From contig BJHQ01000001.1 in NCBI GenBank assembly GCA_014193115.1, positions 186,001 through 250,000 of the forward strand: 64,000 nt of DNA. Reading direction: 5' to 3'. Below are positions 27,888 to 36,231 of this stretch, piece by piece. A program made the position numbers and the translations under genes. Position 1 is the first letter of the stretch. Every line of letters begins with the position of its first letter. Below the pieces are notes generated by a model, which worked only from the letters and a program-made list of their open reading frames with translations, did no database searches and was not told the origin of the DNA. The DNA comes from Planctomycetota bacterium. GTDB taxonomy: Bacteria; Planctomycetota; UBA11346.

Positions 27888-30052
27888 ACGGCCAGCCTCG
27901 GCGGGGCGGCGCCGTTGGCCTCGTGATGGCCGAAGCGCTGGGCGAGCAGGGTTTCGGCCACCAGCACCACCAGCAGGCCGGCGAGCAGCCACCAGCGCAG
28001 GGCGACGCCGCCGCTGGCCGCGCTGCCGCCGTCGATCAGTTCGTAGGGCCGGCCGAGGGCTGCATGCAACGCCCCGGGCGTCGCCCGGGCCAGGTCGAGT
28101 TCCGCCGGATCGACCACCCGGGCCTGACGACGGATGAGATGGCTGCCATCAGCGAGCAGACCATGGATGACATAAACACCTGCATGATCCGCGGCATGGC
28201 GGAGCACCCGTCCCCCCGGAAGCGCCGGACCATCCACCGCCAAGGCGATCAGATCCTCGGCGGGGAAGCGCGGCGTGGTCAAGGTCGCCGACACCGCGTC
28301 GGCCAGGCGTCCGGTGAGCGGCTCGCTCAGGGCCGCGCCGGCGCGCTCGACCCGCGGCGGATCGCCGCGGCAGAGCTGCCAGACCAGATCGTTGATCACC
28401 GGCAGAAAGGTCGGGTCCTTGCTCCACGCGGTGCTGGCCAGATCGAGCCCGGTGCAGATCGCGACCACCTGGCCCCGGCCGAGATTCCACGCGACTGCCG
28501 CCGGACTGCCCGCAGCATCGTCGAACCGACCCAGCACCCGGGCGCCGGGCATGGGCCGGACCGCGGCAGGCTGGCGGAAGCGCACCAGGTCGGCGAAACG
28601 CGCATCGGCTGAAAACAAGCTCAGGAACGAACCGGGCTGGATGCTGTCGGGACGCAGCCGCACGCCGGTCGGATCGTCCACTGCCGGCGACCTGGTCTGT
28701 TCGACCGCAAGCAGTTCCACCGGAGCCAGCGGTGGATCGCTGCCGCTGGCCTGGGACCACGCGGCCAGCTCCGCGGTCGGTCCCAGGATCAGGCCCAAGC
28801 CACCGCCGGCTTTGATCCATGCGGTCAGCGCCGTCCGCGCCGCTGGTGCGATCGCGCCCGGATTGTCGATCAGCACCACGTCCACGTCGTCGAGACCGGC
28901 GCCATCCCAGCCAGCCACGGTGCGTTGCCTGACCCGTTGGGCGAAGCCGCCATCGCCAAGGGGATCGATGGCGATCGCCAGGCTGCGGGCGGCGCCGATC
29001 CGCGGATCCTTCGCCAGGACCAGCGCGACCAGCTCGCGATGCACCGTGACCACGCAGGATCCACGATCGTCGCCAGGCAATTCGTCCGCCGGCAGGGCGA
29101 CGGTGATCGCCGTATCGCCGGGCTCGGGGCAGGTTGCGGTGCAGGTGATCTCGGCGGCCTCACCTGAACCGAGGGCCGGCACCGCCACCGGCGGCACCGC
29201 CGCGTCGCCGATCTGGATTGACACGGTGGTGGCCGCGGACGAGCGCTGGCCGGCATTGCGGATCCTGGCCCGGAACACCGCTGGGGATCCCGCCACCACC
29301 CGGTGGCTCGGTGGCAGGACCGACTCGACGGCGAGATCCTGCTCGACTGTTTGTCCGAGATCCTGGACCACCAGCCGGGCATCGGCCGGCAGCGTTGCCG
29401 CCGCCGACTTGAGCCGGGCCGCCCGGGTTCCGTCCAGGTCGCCATGACGCAGATCGGTGAGCCACCACACCGTCACCGAGCCGCGATGCGCGTTGGCCAG
29501 AGCTGCGGCTGCGGTCAGCGCGGCGGCCGGATCGGCGACCAGATCGCTGGCCGGGCGGACCGCCAGGCGTTCGGCGAAACCCGAGCGTTTCAGCTCACCC
29601 GCCGGCGCCGGCTGAGGCAGCGGATCGCTCCGCCCGCAGCGGCTGGCGGACAGCACTGCGACCCGGTGGTCGGGATCGGCGCGGTTCAGGTGGTCGGCCA
29701 GGGCCGTCACGGCGCGATCCAGCACGGTGGTTCCGCCGGGCGGGCGATGGCCCATCGACAGGCTGTCGTCGAGCACCGCCACGGTCAGCGCGCCGGCCCC
29801 GGGATGCCCGGCGCCGGCGTCGCTCACCGGATCCGCCAGCAGCAGGCCGACCAGGGCGAGGGCGAGCATGCGCAAGGCGATGACCAGCCATTCTTCACGC
29901 CGCAAGCGGTCCAGGGTGCGGCGCTGGGCGCGGAGCAGAAAGCGCAGCGCCGCGAATTCGACCCGGCGCAACCGGCGGCGGAACAGCCAATGGATGATCG
30001 GCGGCCCTGCCGCCAACGCTGCGCCACCGATGGCCAGACCCCAGGCGCTCAT
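27884..30052 (-). CDS. BatA-type VWA membrane protein (aerotolerance-regulator N-terminal domain)
   Basis: A 722-residue protein with the BatA signature at its N-terminus: a short hydrophobic segment, PPIIHWLFRRRLRRVEFAAL, then a second span (ALRMLALALVGLLLAD). A VWA-like domain follows with DDSLS as MIDAS (LTVAVLDDSLSMG). A beta-rich middle (CARDB-like, VVAGSPAVFRARIRNAGQRS) and a C-terminal span (WWLLAGLLVVLVAETLLAQ) complete it. MoxR-linked BatA proteins are thought to sense or assemble envelope complexes. It is ATGA-coupled with both neighbours. Confidence 0.85.
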   Translation of the reverse strand: MSAWGLAIGGAALAAGPPIIHWLFRRRLRRVEFAALRFLLRAQRRTLDRLRREEWLVIALRMLALALVGLLLADPVSDAGAGHPGAGALTVAVLDDSLSMGHRPPGGTTVLDRAVTALADHLNRADPDHRVAVLSASRCGRSDPLPQPAPAGELKRSGFAERLAVRPASDLVADPAAALTAAAALANAHRGSVTVWWLTDLRHGDLDGTRAARLKSAAATLPADARLVVQDLGQTVEQDLAVESVLPPSHRVVAGSPAVFRARIRNAGQRSSAATTVSIQIGDAAVPPVAVPALGSGEAAEITCTATCPEPGDTAITVALPADELPGDDRGSCVVTVHRELVALVLAKDPRIGAARSLAIAIDPLGDGGFAQRVRQRTVAGWDGAGLDDVDVVLIDNPGAIAPAARTALTAWIKAGGGLGLILGPTAELAAWSQASGSDPPLAPVELLAVEQTRSPAVDDPTGVRLRPDSIQPGSFLSLFSADARFADLVRFRQPAAVRPMPGARVLGRFDDAAGSPAAVAWNLGRGQVVAICTGLDLASTAWSKDPTFLPVINDLVWQLCRGDPPRVERAGAALSEPLTGRLADAVSATLTTPRFPAEDLIALAVDGPALPGGRVLRHAADHAGVYVIHGLLADGSHLIRRQARVVDPAELDLARATPGALHAALGRPYELIDGGSAASGGVALRWWLLAGLLVVLVAETLLAQRFGHHEANGAAPPRLAV

Positions 30053-31002
30053 CCTGGTCTCCCGGCGCGTTGGCGGCGGGCATGGAGAATCCGGTGCAGG
30101 GTCGCGTCGAGATGGGCGCTGGTATCGACCAGGGCGACCTGCTGGCCATGGGCCGCCGCCGCCGCACGTATCGCCTGACGGTGTTCTTCCAGGGCATCAA
30201 GATACGATTGGCGCAAGCCGCGTGGATCGCCCACCACTTCGCTGCCGTCTTCAAGATCCACGAACCGGGTCCGGCCCTGGTACGGGAAACCCAGTTCGTC
30301 GGCGTCGAGCACCTGCAACCACAGCGCATCGTGCCGGGCATGGCGGAAACGCGCCGCCGCCTTGGCCAGGTCGGTGGGCTCGACCAGCAGATCGGAGAGC
30401 ACCACCACCAGGCCGCGGCCGCTGAGGGATTCGACTGCTGCGGCGGCCGCCGCACCCAGGTCAGTGCCACCAGGCGCAGCAGGCGCCAGCCCTTCCAAGG
30501 CCTGGGCCATCCGCGCCGCCTGGCCGGGATGGGCGCGGCAGGGCAGCCGCGCCAGGTTGGCGACGGAGGCGCCGAACGCGATCAATCCCGGCGCATCCTG
30601 GGTCCGGGTGAGCAGGCTGGCGCCGGCGCAGGCCAGCACCGCAGCGGTGTCGAACTTGTCGAGGCGATCGCCGCCCAGGGGCTGATAGCGCATCGACGGC
30701 GAGGCATCGACCAGGAACACGCAGCGCAGGTTGGTCTCGACCTCGGCCAGCTTGATGCTCAGCCGGTCGGTGCGCGACCACACCTTCCAATCGATCCGCC
30801 GCACCTCATCGCCGGGACTGTAGGCCCGATGCTGGGCGAACTCGATGCCCGAGCCATGGAACGGGCTGCGGCTGGAACCAGCGAGGAATCCTTCGGCGAC
30901 CAGGCGTGAGCGCAGTTCGAGCCGACGGACCCCGGCGAGCACCGCCGGATCGAGGTAGCGTGATGGCGTTGCGGCCGCGGCGGCCGCGCCAATGCCGGTC
31001 AC
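30049..31002 (-). CDS. DUF58 domain-containing protein
   Basis: A 317-residue protein with the complete DUF58 core: FHGSGIEFAQHRAYSPGDEV, then RRIDWKVWSRTDRLSIKL, followed by a VWA-like strand with FLVDASPSMRY. DUF58 proteins are the constant partner of MoxR ATPases and are thought to be a remodelling substrate or adaptor. It starts at GTG 31002, three bases after the moxR stop, and its own stop overlaps the BatA start (ATGA). Confidence 0.93.
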   Translation of the reverse strand: MTGIGAAAAAATPSRYLDPAVLAGVRRLELRSRLVAEGFLAGSSRSPFHGSGIEFAQHRAYSPGDEVRRIDWKVWSRTDRLSIKLAEVETNLRCVFLVDASPSMRYQPLGGDRLDKFDTAAVLACAGASLLTRTQDAPGLIAFGASVANLARLPCRAHPGQAARMAQALEGLAPAAPGGTDLGAAAAAAVESLSGRGLVVVLSDLLVEPTDLAKAAARFRHARHDALWLQVLDADELGFPYQGRTRFVDLEDGSEVVGDPRGLRQSYLDALEEHRQAIRAAAAAHGQQVALVDTSAHLDATLHRILHARRQRAGRPG

Positions 31003-31005
31003 GGC

Positions 31006-32025
31006 TCAGCCCGTTGCGGTCAGGGAAGACGGATGGGCTTCGACCAGACGCAGGATGTTGGCGACGATCCGCTCGGCGGTCAGTCCTTCGGCGGCGGCTT
31101 CGAAGGACGGTTGGATGCGATGGCGCAGCACCGGCGCGGCGATGGCGGTGATGTCTTCGGCGGCGATCGATCCGCGGCCGGCCAGCGCTGCCCGGGCTTT
31201 GGCCGCCAGCACCAGACCCTGGGCGGCGCGGGGACCGGCGCCCCAGGCCAGCTTGCCGCGCAGCTCCGCCGGAGCCTCCGCACCGGGCCGGGTCGCACGC
31301 ACCAGGCGCAGGGCATAGGCGACCAGATGATCGGCGGCGGCGACCCGCCGGACCACGCCTTGCAGGGCGATCAGCTCGGCGGCATCGAGTACTGGTTTCA
31401 GCTCGGATTTGGCATCCGACGTGGTTCGCCGCACCACTTCCATCTCGTCATCCCACGACGGGTAATCGACCAGGATTTTGAACAGGAAACGGTCCTGCTG
31501 GGCCTCGGGCAACGGATAGGTGCCTTCCTGCTCCAGCGGGTTCTGGGTGGCGAGGACGAAGAACGGATCGGGCAGCGGATGGCGCTCGGCGCCGATGGTG
31601 ACCTGGCGCTCTTGCATCGCCTCAAGCAGCGCCGCCTGGGTCTTCGGCGGCGTGCGGTTGATCTCGTCGGCGAGAACCAGGTTGGCGAAGATCGGTCCGG
31701 GCAGGAAACGCCGTTCGCGCGCACCCGTGGAGCGGTCCTCCTGGATGACCTCGGTGCCGGTGATGTCGGAAGGCATCAGATCGGGCGTGAACTGGATCCG
31801 GCTGAACCCCGCCGACATGGTCCGGGCCAGGGACGACACCAGCAGGGTCTTGGCCAGGCCGGGCACGCCTTCCAAAATCGCATGGGAGCGGGCGAGGATG
31901 CACAGCAGCACCTGATCGACCACGTCGGCCTGGCCGACGATGGCCTTGCCGATCTCGCCGAGGATGGCGGAGCGGGCGGCGGCCAGGCGGGCAAGCCCCG
32001 CCTGATCATCAGCTTGCGTGGCCAT
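31006..32025 (-). CDS. MoxR-family AAA+ ATPase
   Basis: A 339-residue AAA+ chaperone. It shows Walker A (GVPGLAKT), Walker B (LVLADEINR), the PPKTQAALLEAMQE helix, sensor-1 (VLATQNPLEQEGTYPLPEAQ) and the C-terminal lid (RPGAEAPAELRGKLAWGAGPR). MoxR proteins remodel VWA-containing partners. The start is ATG 32025, with GGGAGG a few bases upstream, although the frame stays open to 32700. It is the first gene of the minus-strand operon reaching 9437 and is divergent from the CE7 esterase. The 228-bp gap between them must hold both promoters; I recognise neither. Confidence 0.95.
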   Translation of the reverse strand: MATQADDQAGLARLAAARSAILGEIGKAIVGQADVVDQVLLCILARSHAILEGVPGLAKTLLVSSLARTMSAGFSRIQFTPDLMPSDITGTEVIQEDRSTGARERRFLPGPIFANLVLADEINRTPPKTQAALLEAMQERQVTIGAERHPLPDPFFVLATQNPLEQEGTYPLPEAQQDRFLFKILVDYPSWDDEMEVVRRTTSDAKSELKPVLDAAELIALQGVVRRVAAADHLVAYALRLVRATRPGAEAPAELRGKLAWGAGPRAAQGLVLAAKARAALAGRGSIAAEDITAIAAPVLRHRIQPSFEAAAEGLTAERIVANILRLVEAHPSSLTATG

Positions 32026-32253
32026 GGAGACCTCCCGGCGTGCTACGGAACATCGACCGTCGACGTTGAGAGCGGCCGCTGGCTGAGCGGGGTAGCGGCG
32101 GATGGCGCGTCCAGCCGGCCCCTGCGGTTCAGACAGAGGCCCACGCACCGGGGAAGTTCTTTGGGAGACGGCTTGGCCAGATCTGAAGACGGCTTTAGGT
32201 TCGCCGACCACCGCCGGGCAAGGACCCGGAACCCCGCTCCACCAGGAACCGCC

Positions 32254-33216
32254 ATGCCCTGCCTCGATCTGCCGCTGGACAAGCTGAAGTCGTACTCCGG
32301 CCGCAACCCCTGCCCGGCGGATCACGATCGTTTCTGGGAGGATGCCCTGGCCGAGATGCGGGCGGTGGATCCCCGCCCTGAACTCGTCCCGGCGGGATTC
32401 CAGGCCGATGGCGCGCAGTGCTTCGATCTGTGGTTCACCGGCACCGGCGGAGCCCGGCTCCACGCGAAATACCTGCGCCCGGCGAAGACGACGGGGAAAC
32501 ATCCCTGCGTGCTGATCTTCCACGGCTACACCGGCAGTGCCGGCGGCTGGTTCGACAAGCTTGGCTGGACGCTGCAAGGCAGTTGCGTCGCGGCCCTCGA
32601 CTGCCGCGGACAGGGCGGCCAGTCCACCGACCCCGGCGTGATCCGCGGCACCACCCACCACGGCCACATCATCCGCGGCCTTGACGCCGACAGCCCGCAC
32701 CAGTTGTATTATCGCCAGGTTTTCCTCGATACCGCCTTGCTCGCCCGGGTGGTCAGCGCGCTACCCGAGGTCGATGGCGACCGCCTCGGCGCCTACGGAT
32801 TCTCTCAAGGCGGAGCCTTGACCCTGGCCTGCGCCGCGTTGGAGCCGCGCATCCGCCGGGCGGTTCCGGTCTATCCGTTCCTCAGCGACTATCAGCGGGT
32901 GTGGGAGATGGACCTGGCCAAGGATGCCTATGCCGAGCTGCGCACGTATTTCCGCCATTTCGATCCGCTGCACGAGCGCGAGGCCGAGATTTTCACCCGC
33001 CTCGGCTACATCGATGTCCAGCACCTGGCCAAGCGCATCCGCGGCGACGTGCTGATGCTCACCGGCCTGATGGATGGCATCTGCCCGCCCTCCACCCAGT
33101 TCGCCGCCTTCAACAAGATCACCAGCCGGAAAGACGTGGTCATCTACCCCGACTTCGGCCACGAAGGCCTACCCGATGCCCATGAACGGATCAGCCAGTT
33201 CCTGCGCGGGTTGTAA
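32254..33216 (+). CDS. Acetyl xylan esterase / cephalosporin-C deacetylase family (CE7) hydrolase
   Basis: A 320-residue alpha/beta hydrolase, the usual CE7 length. The nucleophile motif is GFSQGGA, the acid lies in LTGLMDGICPP, and the His is in DFGHEG. The RGQGG segment (DCRGQGGQS) and GDVLMLTGL are also typical. CE7 enzymes remove acetyl groups from xylo-oligosaccharides and other small esters, and work in the cytoplasm as oligomers. No signal peptide is present. ATG 32254 has AGGA six bases upstream. The HAD gene follows 72 bases later. Confidence 0.92.
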   Translation: MPCLDLPLDKLKSYSGRNPCPADHDRFWEDALAEMRAVDPRPELVPAGFQADGAQCFDLWFTGTGGARLHAKYLRPAKTTGKHPCVLIFHGYTGSAGGWFDKLGWTLQGSCVAALDCRGQGGQSTDPGVIRGTTHHGHIIRGLDADSPHQLYYRQVFLDTALLARVVSALPEVDGDRLGAYGFSQGGALTLACAALEPRIRRAVPVYPFLSDYQRVWEMDLAKDAYAELRTYFRHFDPLHEREAEIFTRLGYIDVQHLAKRIRGDVLMLTGLMDGICPPSTQFAAFNKITSRKDVVIYPDFGHEGLPDAHERISQFLRGL

Positions 33217-33288
33217 ACGGCCCTGATCGTCCCGACCGGCGCGCTCCCGGACTATTGCCAGGCCGGCAGGGCGGCCACCGTCGCCCGC

Positions 33289-34065
33289 ATGCATCCGATC
33301 CTTTCCAAAGAAGCGTTCATCTGCGACATGGACGGCGTCATCTATCACGGCAACCGCCTGCTGCCGGGAGTCCCCGAGTTCGTCCGATTCCTGCAAGCCT
33401 CGGGAAAACGCTATCTGTTCCTGACCAATTCGAGCGAGCGCTCGCCCAAGGAGCTCGGCCAGAAGCTCGGCCGGCTGGGCCTCGACGTGCCGCCGGAGCA
33501 CTTCTACACCAGCGCCCTGGCCACCGCGGCATTTCTCGCTGCGCAGGCTCCGGGGTGTAGCGTCTACGCCATCGGCGAGGCCGGTCTGGTCCATGCGCTC
33601 TACGAGGCCGGGATCACGATGAACGATGTCAGTCCCGACTATGTCGTCATCGGCGAGGCTAAATCGTACACCTATGACACGATCACCAAGGCGATCCGGC
33701 TGGTCCTGGGCGGAGCCCGGCTGATCGGCACCAATCCCGATACCACCGGCCCGACCGAGGCCGGGCTGGTGCCAGCCTGCGGAGCGCTGGTGGCGCCGGT
33801 CGAGCTCGCCACCGGACGCAAAGCGTATTACCTGGGGAAACCCAATCCGCTGATGATGCGCAGCGCGATGCGCCGGCTCGGCGCCAACCGCGAGCAGACC
33901 GTCATTGTCGGCGATCGCATGGACACCGACATCCTCGCCGGCATCGAATCCGACATCGACACCGTCCTGGTCCTGACCGGCGTCACCGCCCGCGAGGACA
34001 TCGCACGATTCCCCTATCGTCCGGGCCACGTCCTGTCCGGCATCGCTGAGCTGATGCAGGAATGA
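33289..34065 (+). CDS. HAD-IIA family sugar/nucleotide phosphatase (NagD-like)
   Basis: A 258-residue HAD-superfamily phosphatase. Motif I is CDMDGVIYHG (nucleophile Asp), motif II is LFLTNSSERS, motif III is YLGKPNPLMM, and motif IV is VGDRMDTDI. The type IIA cap lies between motifs II and III. NagD-type enzymes hydrolyse nucleotide or sugar monophosphates; the substrate here is not predictable. It ends eight bases before the convergent LpxH-like gene, with no visible terminator between them. Confidence 0.92.
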   Translation: MHPILSKEAFICDMDGVIYHGNRLLPGVPEFVRFLQASGKRYLFLTNSSERSPKELGQKLGRLGLDVPPEHFYTSALATAAFLAAQAPGCSVYAIGEAGLVHALYEAGITMNDVSPDYVVIGEAKSYTYDTITKAIRLVLGGARLIGTNPDTTGPTEAGLVPACGALVAPVELATGRKAYYLGKPNPLMMRSAMRRLGANREQTVIVGDRMDTDILAGIESDIDTVLVLTGVTAREDIARFPYRPGHVLSGIAELMQE

Positions 34066-34073
34066 CGTGGCGC

Positions 34074-34814
34074 TCAGTCGTGGGCAGCGAACGTCCGCTG
34101 CACCGCGACCAGCCGACCGTCGTTGGTGCCTTCGATCCATTGGCCGCGATCGCCGGGCCAATCGCCGACCAGGATCAGGTCGACGCCGCCGATGCGCCGC
34201 CGCCAGGCCTGATGGATGTGGCCGGCGACCACCACGTCGCAGTCCCGGCCCGCGGCTTGGATGCGGCGACGGTCGAGGAACACCCGCGGGCGTCCGCTGA
34301 TCGGCCGCGGCCTGCGGTGCCTCCCGGCGCTGCGCCGCCGCAGCCAGCCGGCGACGGATTCCTGCAGCGCGATCGGATGCAGGCGCTGGTACCAGGCGAA
34401 CGGGAAGCTCTCGACCACGGCTACGTACGCGCGGTAGCCGGGGTCGAAGCACAGGCGGTCGCCGTGGACGATCCGCACCCGCACCGGGCCAAGCTGGACA
34501 TCGAGCCGCCGGCGATGCAGGCGGCAACCGCTTGCGGCTTCCAGGCGGCGGCCGGCGACCAGCTCGCGATTGCCCTGGACCAGATCGAGCCGCCAGCCGC
34601 GCTCAGCGAGCAGGCGCAGCCGCTCCAGCACCACCTCATGCCTGGCCACCGCGTCATCGCCGTCGATCCACCACTCGAACAGATCCCCGAGCAGCACCAG
34701 CCGGGCCGGCGGGCGCATCGCCAGCCAATCGAGCCATTGGGGAAAAGCCGCACCGGAGTCGCTGTGGGTTCCGCCGAGATGGACATCGCCGGCGATGAAC
34801 AGTGACGGAGCCAA
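34074..34814 (-). CDS. LpxH-like UDP-2,3-diacylglucosamine pyrophosphatase / metallophosphoesterase
   Basis: The conserved domain covers about 245 residues. It shows the calcineurin-like motifs IAGDVHLGG, LLGDLFEWW, GNRE (GNxD/E position), IVHGDRL and VAGHIHQAW, with a W-rich loop as in LpxH. LpxH makes lipid X in lipid A synthesis, so this would support a Gram-negative outer membrane. The frame is open up to 35201, but upstream of 34815 it only reads six 18-bp repeats and GC-rich palindromic DNA. No ATG or GTG lies near the domain; TTG 34814 is the nearest candidate start and gives the normal length. The start is therefore uncertain. Confidence 0.8.
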   Translation of the reverse strand: MAPSLFIAGDVHLGGTHSDSGAAFPQWLDWLAMRPPARLVLLGDLFEWWIDGDDAVARHEVVLERLRLLAERGWRLDLVQGNRELVAGRRLEAASGCRLHRRRLDVQLGPVRVRIVHGDRLCFDPGYRAYVAVVESFPFAWYQRLHPIALQESVAGWLRRRSAGRHRRPRPISGRPRVFLDRRRIQAAGRDCDVVVAGHIHQAWRRRIGGVDLILVGDWPGDRGQWIEGTNDGRLVAVQRTFAAHD

Positions 34815-34822
34815 AGGCTGTT

Positions 34823-34930
34823 CTGCGACCAGATGCTGCTCTGCGACCAGATGCTGCTCTGCGACCAGATGCTGCTCTGCGACCAGATGCTGCTCTGCGG
34901 CCGGATGCCGCTCTGCGGCCGGATGCCGCT
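34823..34930. repeat. Six tandem 18-bp repeats upstream of the LpxH-like gene
   Basis: Four units of CTGCGACCAGATGCTGCT (34823-34894) are followed by two of CTGCGGCCGGATGCCGCT (34895-34930). The minus-strand frame of the phosphoesterase reads through them as a hexapeptide repeat (LVAEQH, then AAERHP types). They begin nine bases before the proposed TTG start, so they are either a 5' leader or an N-terminal extension. Confidence 0.95.
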
Positions 34931-35396
34931 CTGTGGGTTCCCCGAGCGCAGCGAGAGGGAAACGGCCGCCGGGGAAAGCGGTGGGCGGATAAAATGGGCG
35001 AAGCCCATTCGCCCACGTTTTCCGCAGGAAAACGAGCGCCGACCCAGGCCGGGGGGCAGGCCCGAAGGGCCGTGGGGGCGTAAGCCCCCATGAAAGGGGG
35101 CCACGCGACTGGTCCGCTCGGGCTGCCATGGGCGCAGCGTACAGCCCGCGCCGCGGCGCCCCAGCCACCAGCGCCTGAACCGCCAAGGTGCCAAACACCA
35201 TGGAAATATTCGGTGATTCTCCGCTGGCCGGAAGACCACCGGGGTGCGGTGGAGCATCCGGGAGCCTTCCAATCCTTGGCGCTTTGGTGTCTTGGCGCTT
35301 CCCAAACTGAGATATTCGGGTTCACATGAGCCGCACGGAGTGCGGCGCTCCGGGCTGGGTTCCGTCGCGCCGCGTCCCAGGTGAAATCGCACCAGC
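34931..35396. other. Intergenic hairpins and dispersed CCAAGGCGCC-type elements
   Basis: No gene is supported. From 34995 to 35095 there are several GC hairpins of the form GGGCGAAGCCC, GGCCCGAAGGGCC and GGGGGCGTAAGCCCCC. At 35178-35198 is CCGCCAAGGTGCCAAACACC, and at 35275-35305 the inverted relative CTTGGCGCTTTGGTGTCTTG. These are the two ends of a stretch of about 130 bp that looks like a dispersed element. A GAGCCGCACGGAGTGCGGCGCTCC palindrome relative (35329-35352), also seen near 50310, precedes truA. Promoters for truA and the divergent LpxH-like gene must lie here but are not recognisable. Confidence 0.6.
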
Positions 35397-36152
35397 ATGC
35401 CCCGCTTCGCCCTGCGTCTGGCCTATGACGGGACGGAATTCTCCGGCTGGTGGCGGCAGCCGGATCGGCGGACGGTGGCGGGTGAACTCGATCTGGCCTT
35501 CGCCCGGATCGGTGAACCGGAGGCCCGGGCCGAAGGCGCGTCGCGCACCGATGCCGGAGTCCACGCCGCGGATCAGCTTGCCCATGTCGATTGCCAGCGC
35601 CGGTGGGCAGCCGAAGCCCTGCGACTCGCCCTGGCTCGGCATCTGCCACCAGAGATCGCCGTGCGCGACGTGGCGGCGGTGGCCGACGACTGGCACGCCG
35701 TTGCCGGGGTTCGACGAAAAACCTATGGGTATCGCCTGGATCTGGGGCAAAGCGCCGATCCGTTCCTTGCCCGTTTCGCCTGGCGGCCGCCGTGGTCGGC
35801 GCGGATCGATCGATCGCTGATGGCGGCAGCGGTGGCCCGCTTGCCTGGCGACCGCGATTGGTCGGCCTTCGTGCGCCGTGGCGATCAGCGTGAAGATCCG
35901 CGCTGCCGGATCACCAATGCCCGTCTGGTCATCCGCGGATCGACGGTGGAGATCCGCCTGACCGCCGACGGATTCCTCTATCGCCTGGTGCGCAGCCTGA
36001 CCGGAGCGGTCGGCGCCGTGGCCTGCGGCGCGGCCAGTCTCGACGATCTCGACGCGGCGCTGACCGGCATCACCACCACCGCCAGCCGGCAGCAGGCGCC
36101 AGCGCGGGGCCTGCATCTGCTGCGCATCGTCCATCGCGCGCCGCCGTTCTGA
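35397..36152 (+). CDS. truA: tRNA pseudouridine synthase A
   Basis: TruA makes pseudouridine at positions 38-40 of tRNA anticodon arms. The 251-residue length is normal. The catalytic Asp52 lies in GASRTDAGVHA. The N-terminal LAYDGTEFSGWWRQ, the KTYGYRLD strand and the C-terminal FLYRLVRSLTGAVGAV helix are typical. The start ATG gives MPRFALRLAYDG directly. It stands alone and is convergent with the FAD-oxidoreductase gene. Confidence 0.95.
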   Translation: MPRFALRLAYDGTEFSGWWRQPDRRTVAGELDLAFARIGEPEARAEGASRTDAGVHAADQLAHVDCQRRWAAEALRLALARHLPPEIAVRDVAAVADDWHAVAGVRRKTYGYRLDLGQSADPFLARFAWRPPWSARIDRSLMAAAVARLPGDRDWSAFVRRGDQREDPRCRITNARLVIRGSTVEIRLTADGFLYRLVRSLTGAVGAVACGAASLDDLDAALTGITTTASRQQAPARGLHLLRIVHRAPPF

Positions 36153-36231
36153 TGTGCAAACGGGCTGCGCCACAATCGGCGCAAATCCGCAGCGGCGAGG
36201 CCGGCATTGCCGATGGTCCGTGTGCGCGCCC

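Noticed and set aside
32026..32253. N-terminal extension of MoxR (frame open to 32700)
   Set aside because: The extension overlaps the CE7 esterase gene on the other strand; the AAA+ N-terminus and GGGAGG site fit ATG 32025.
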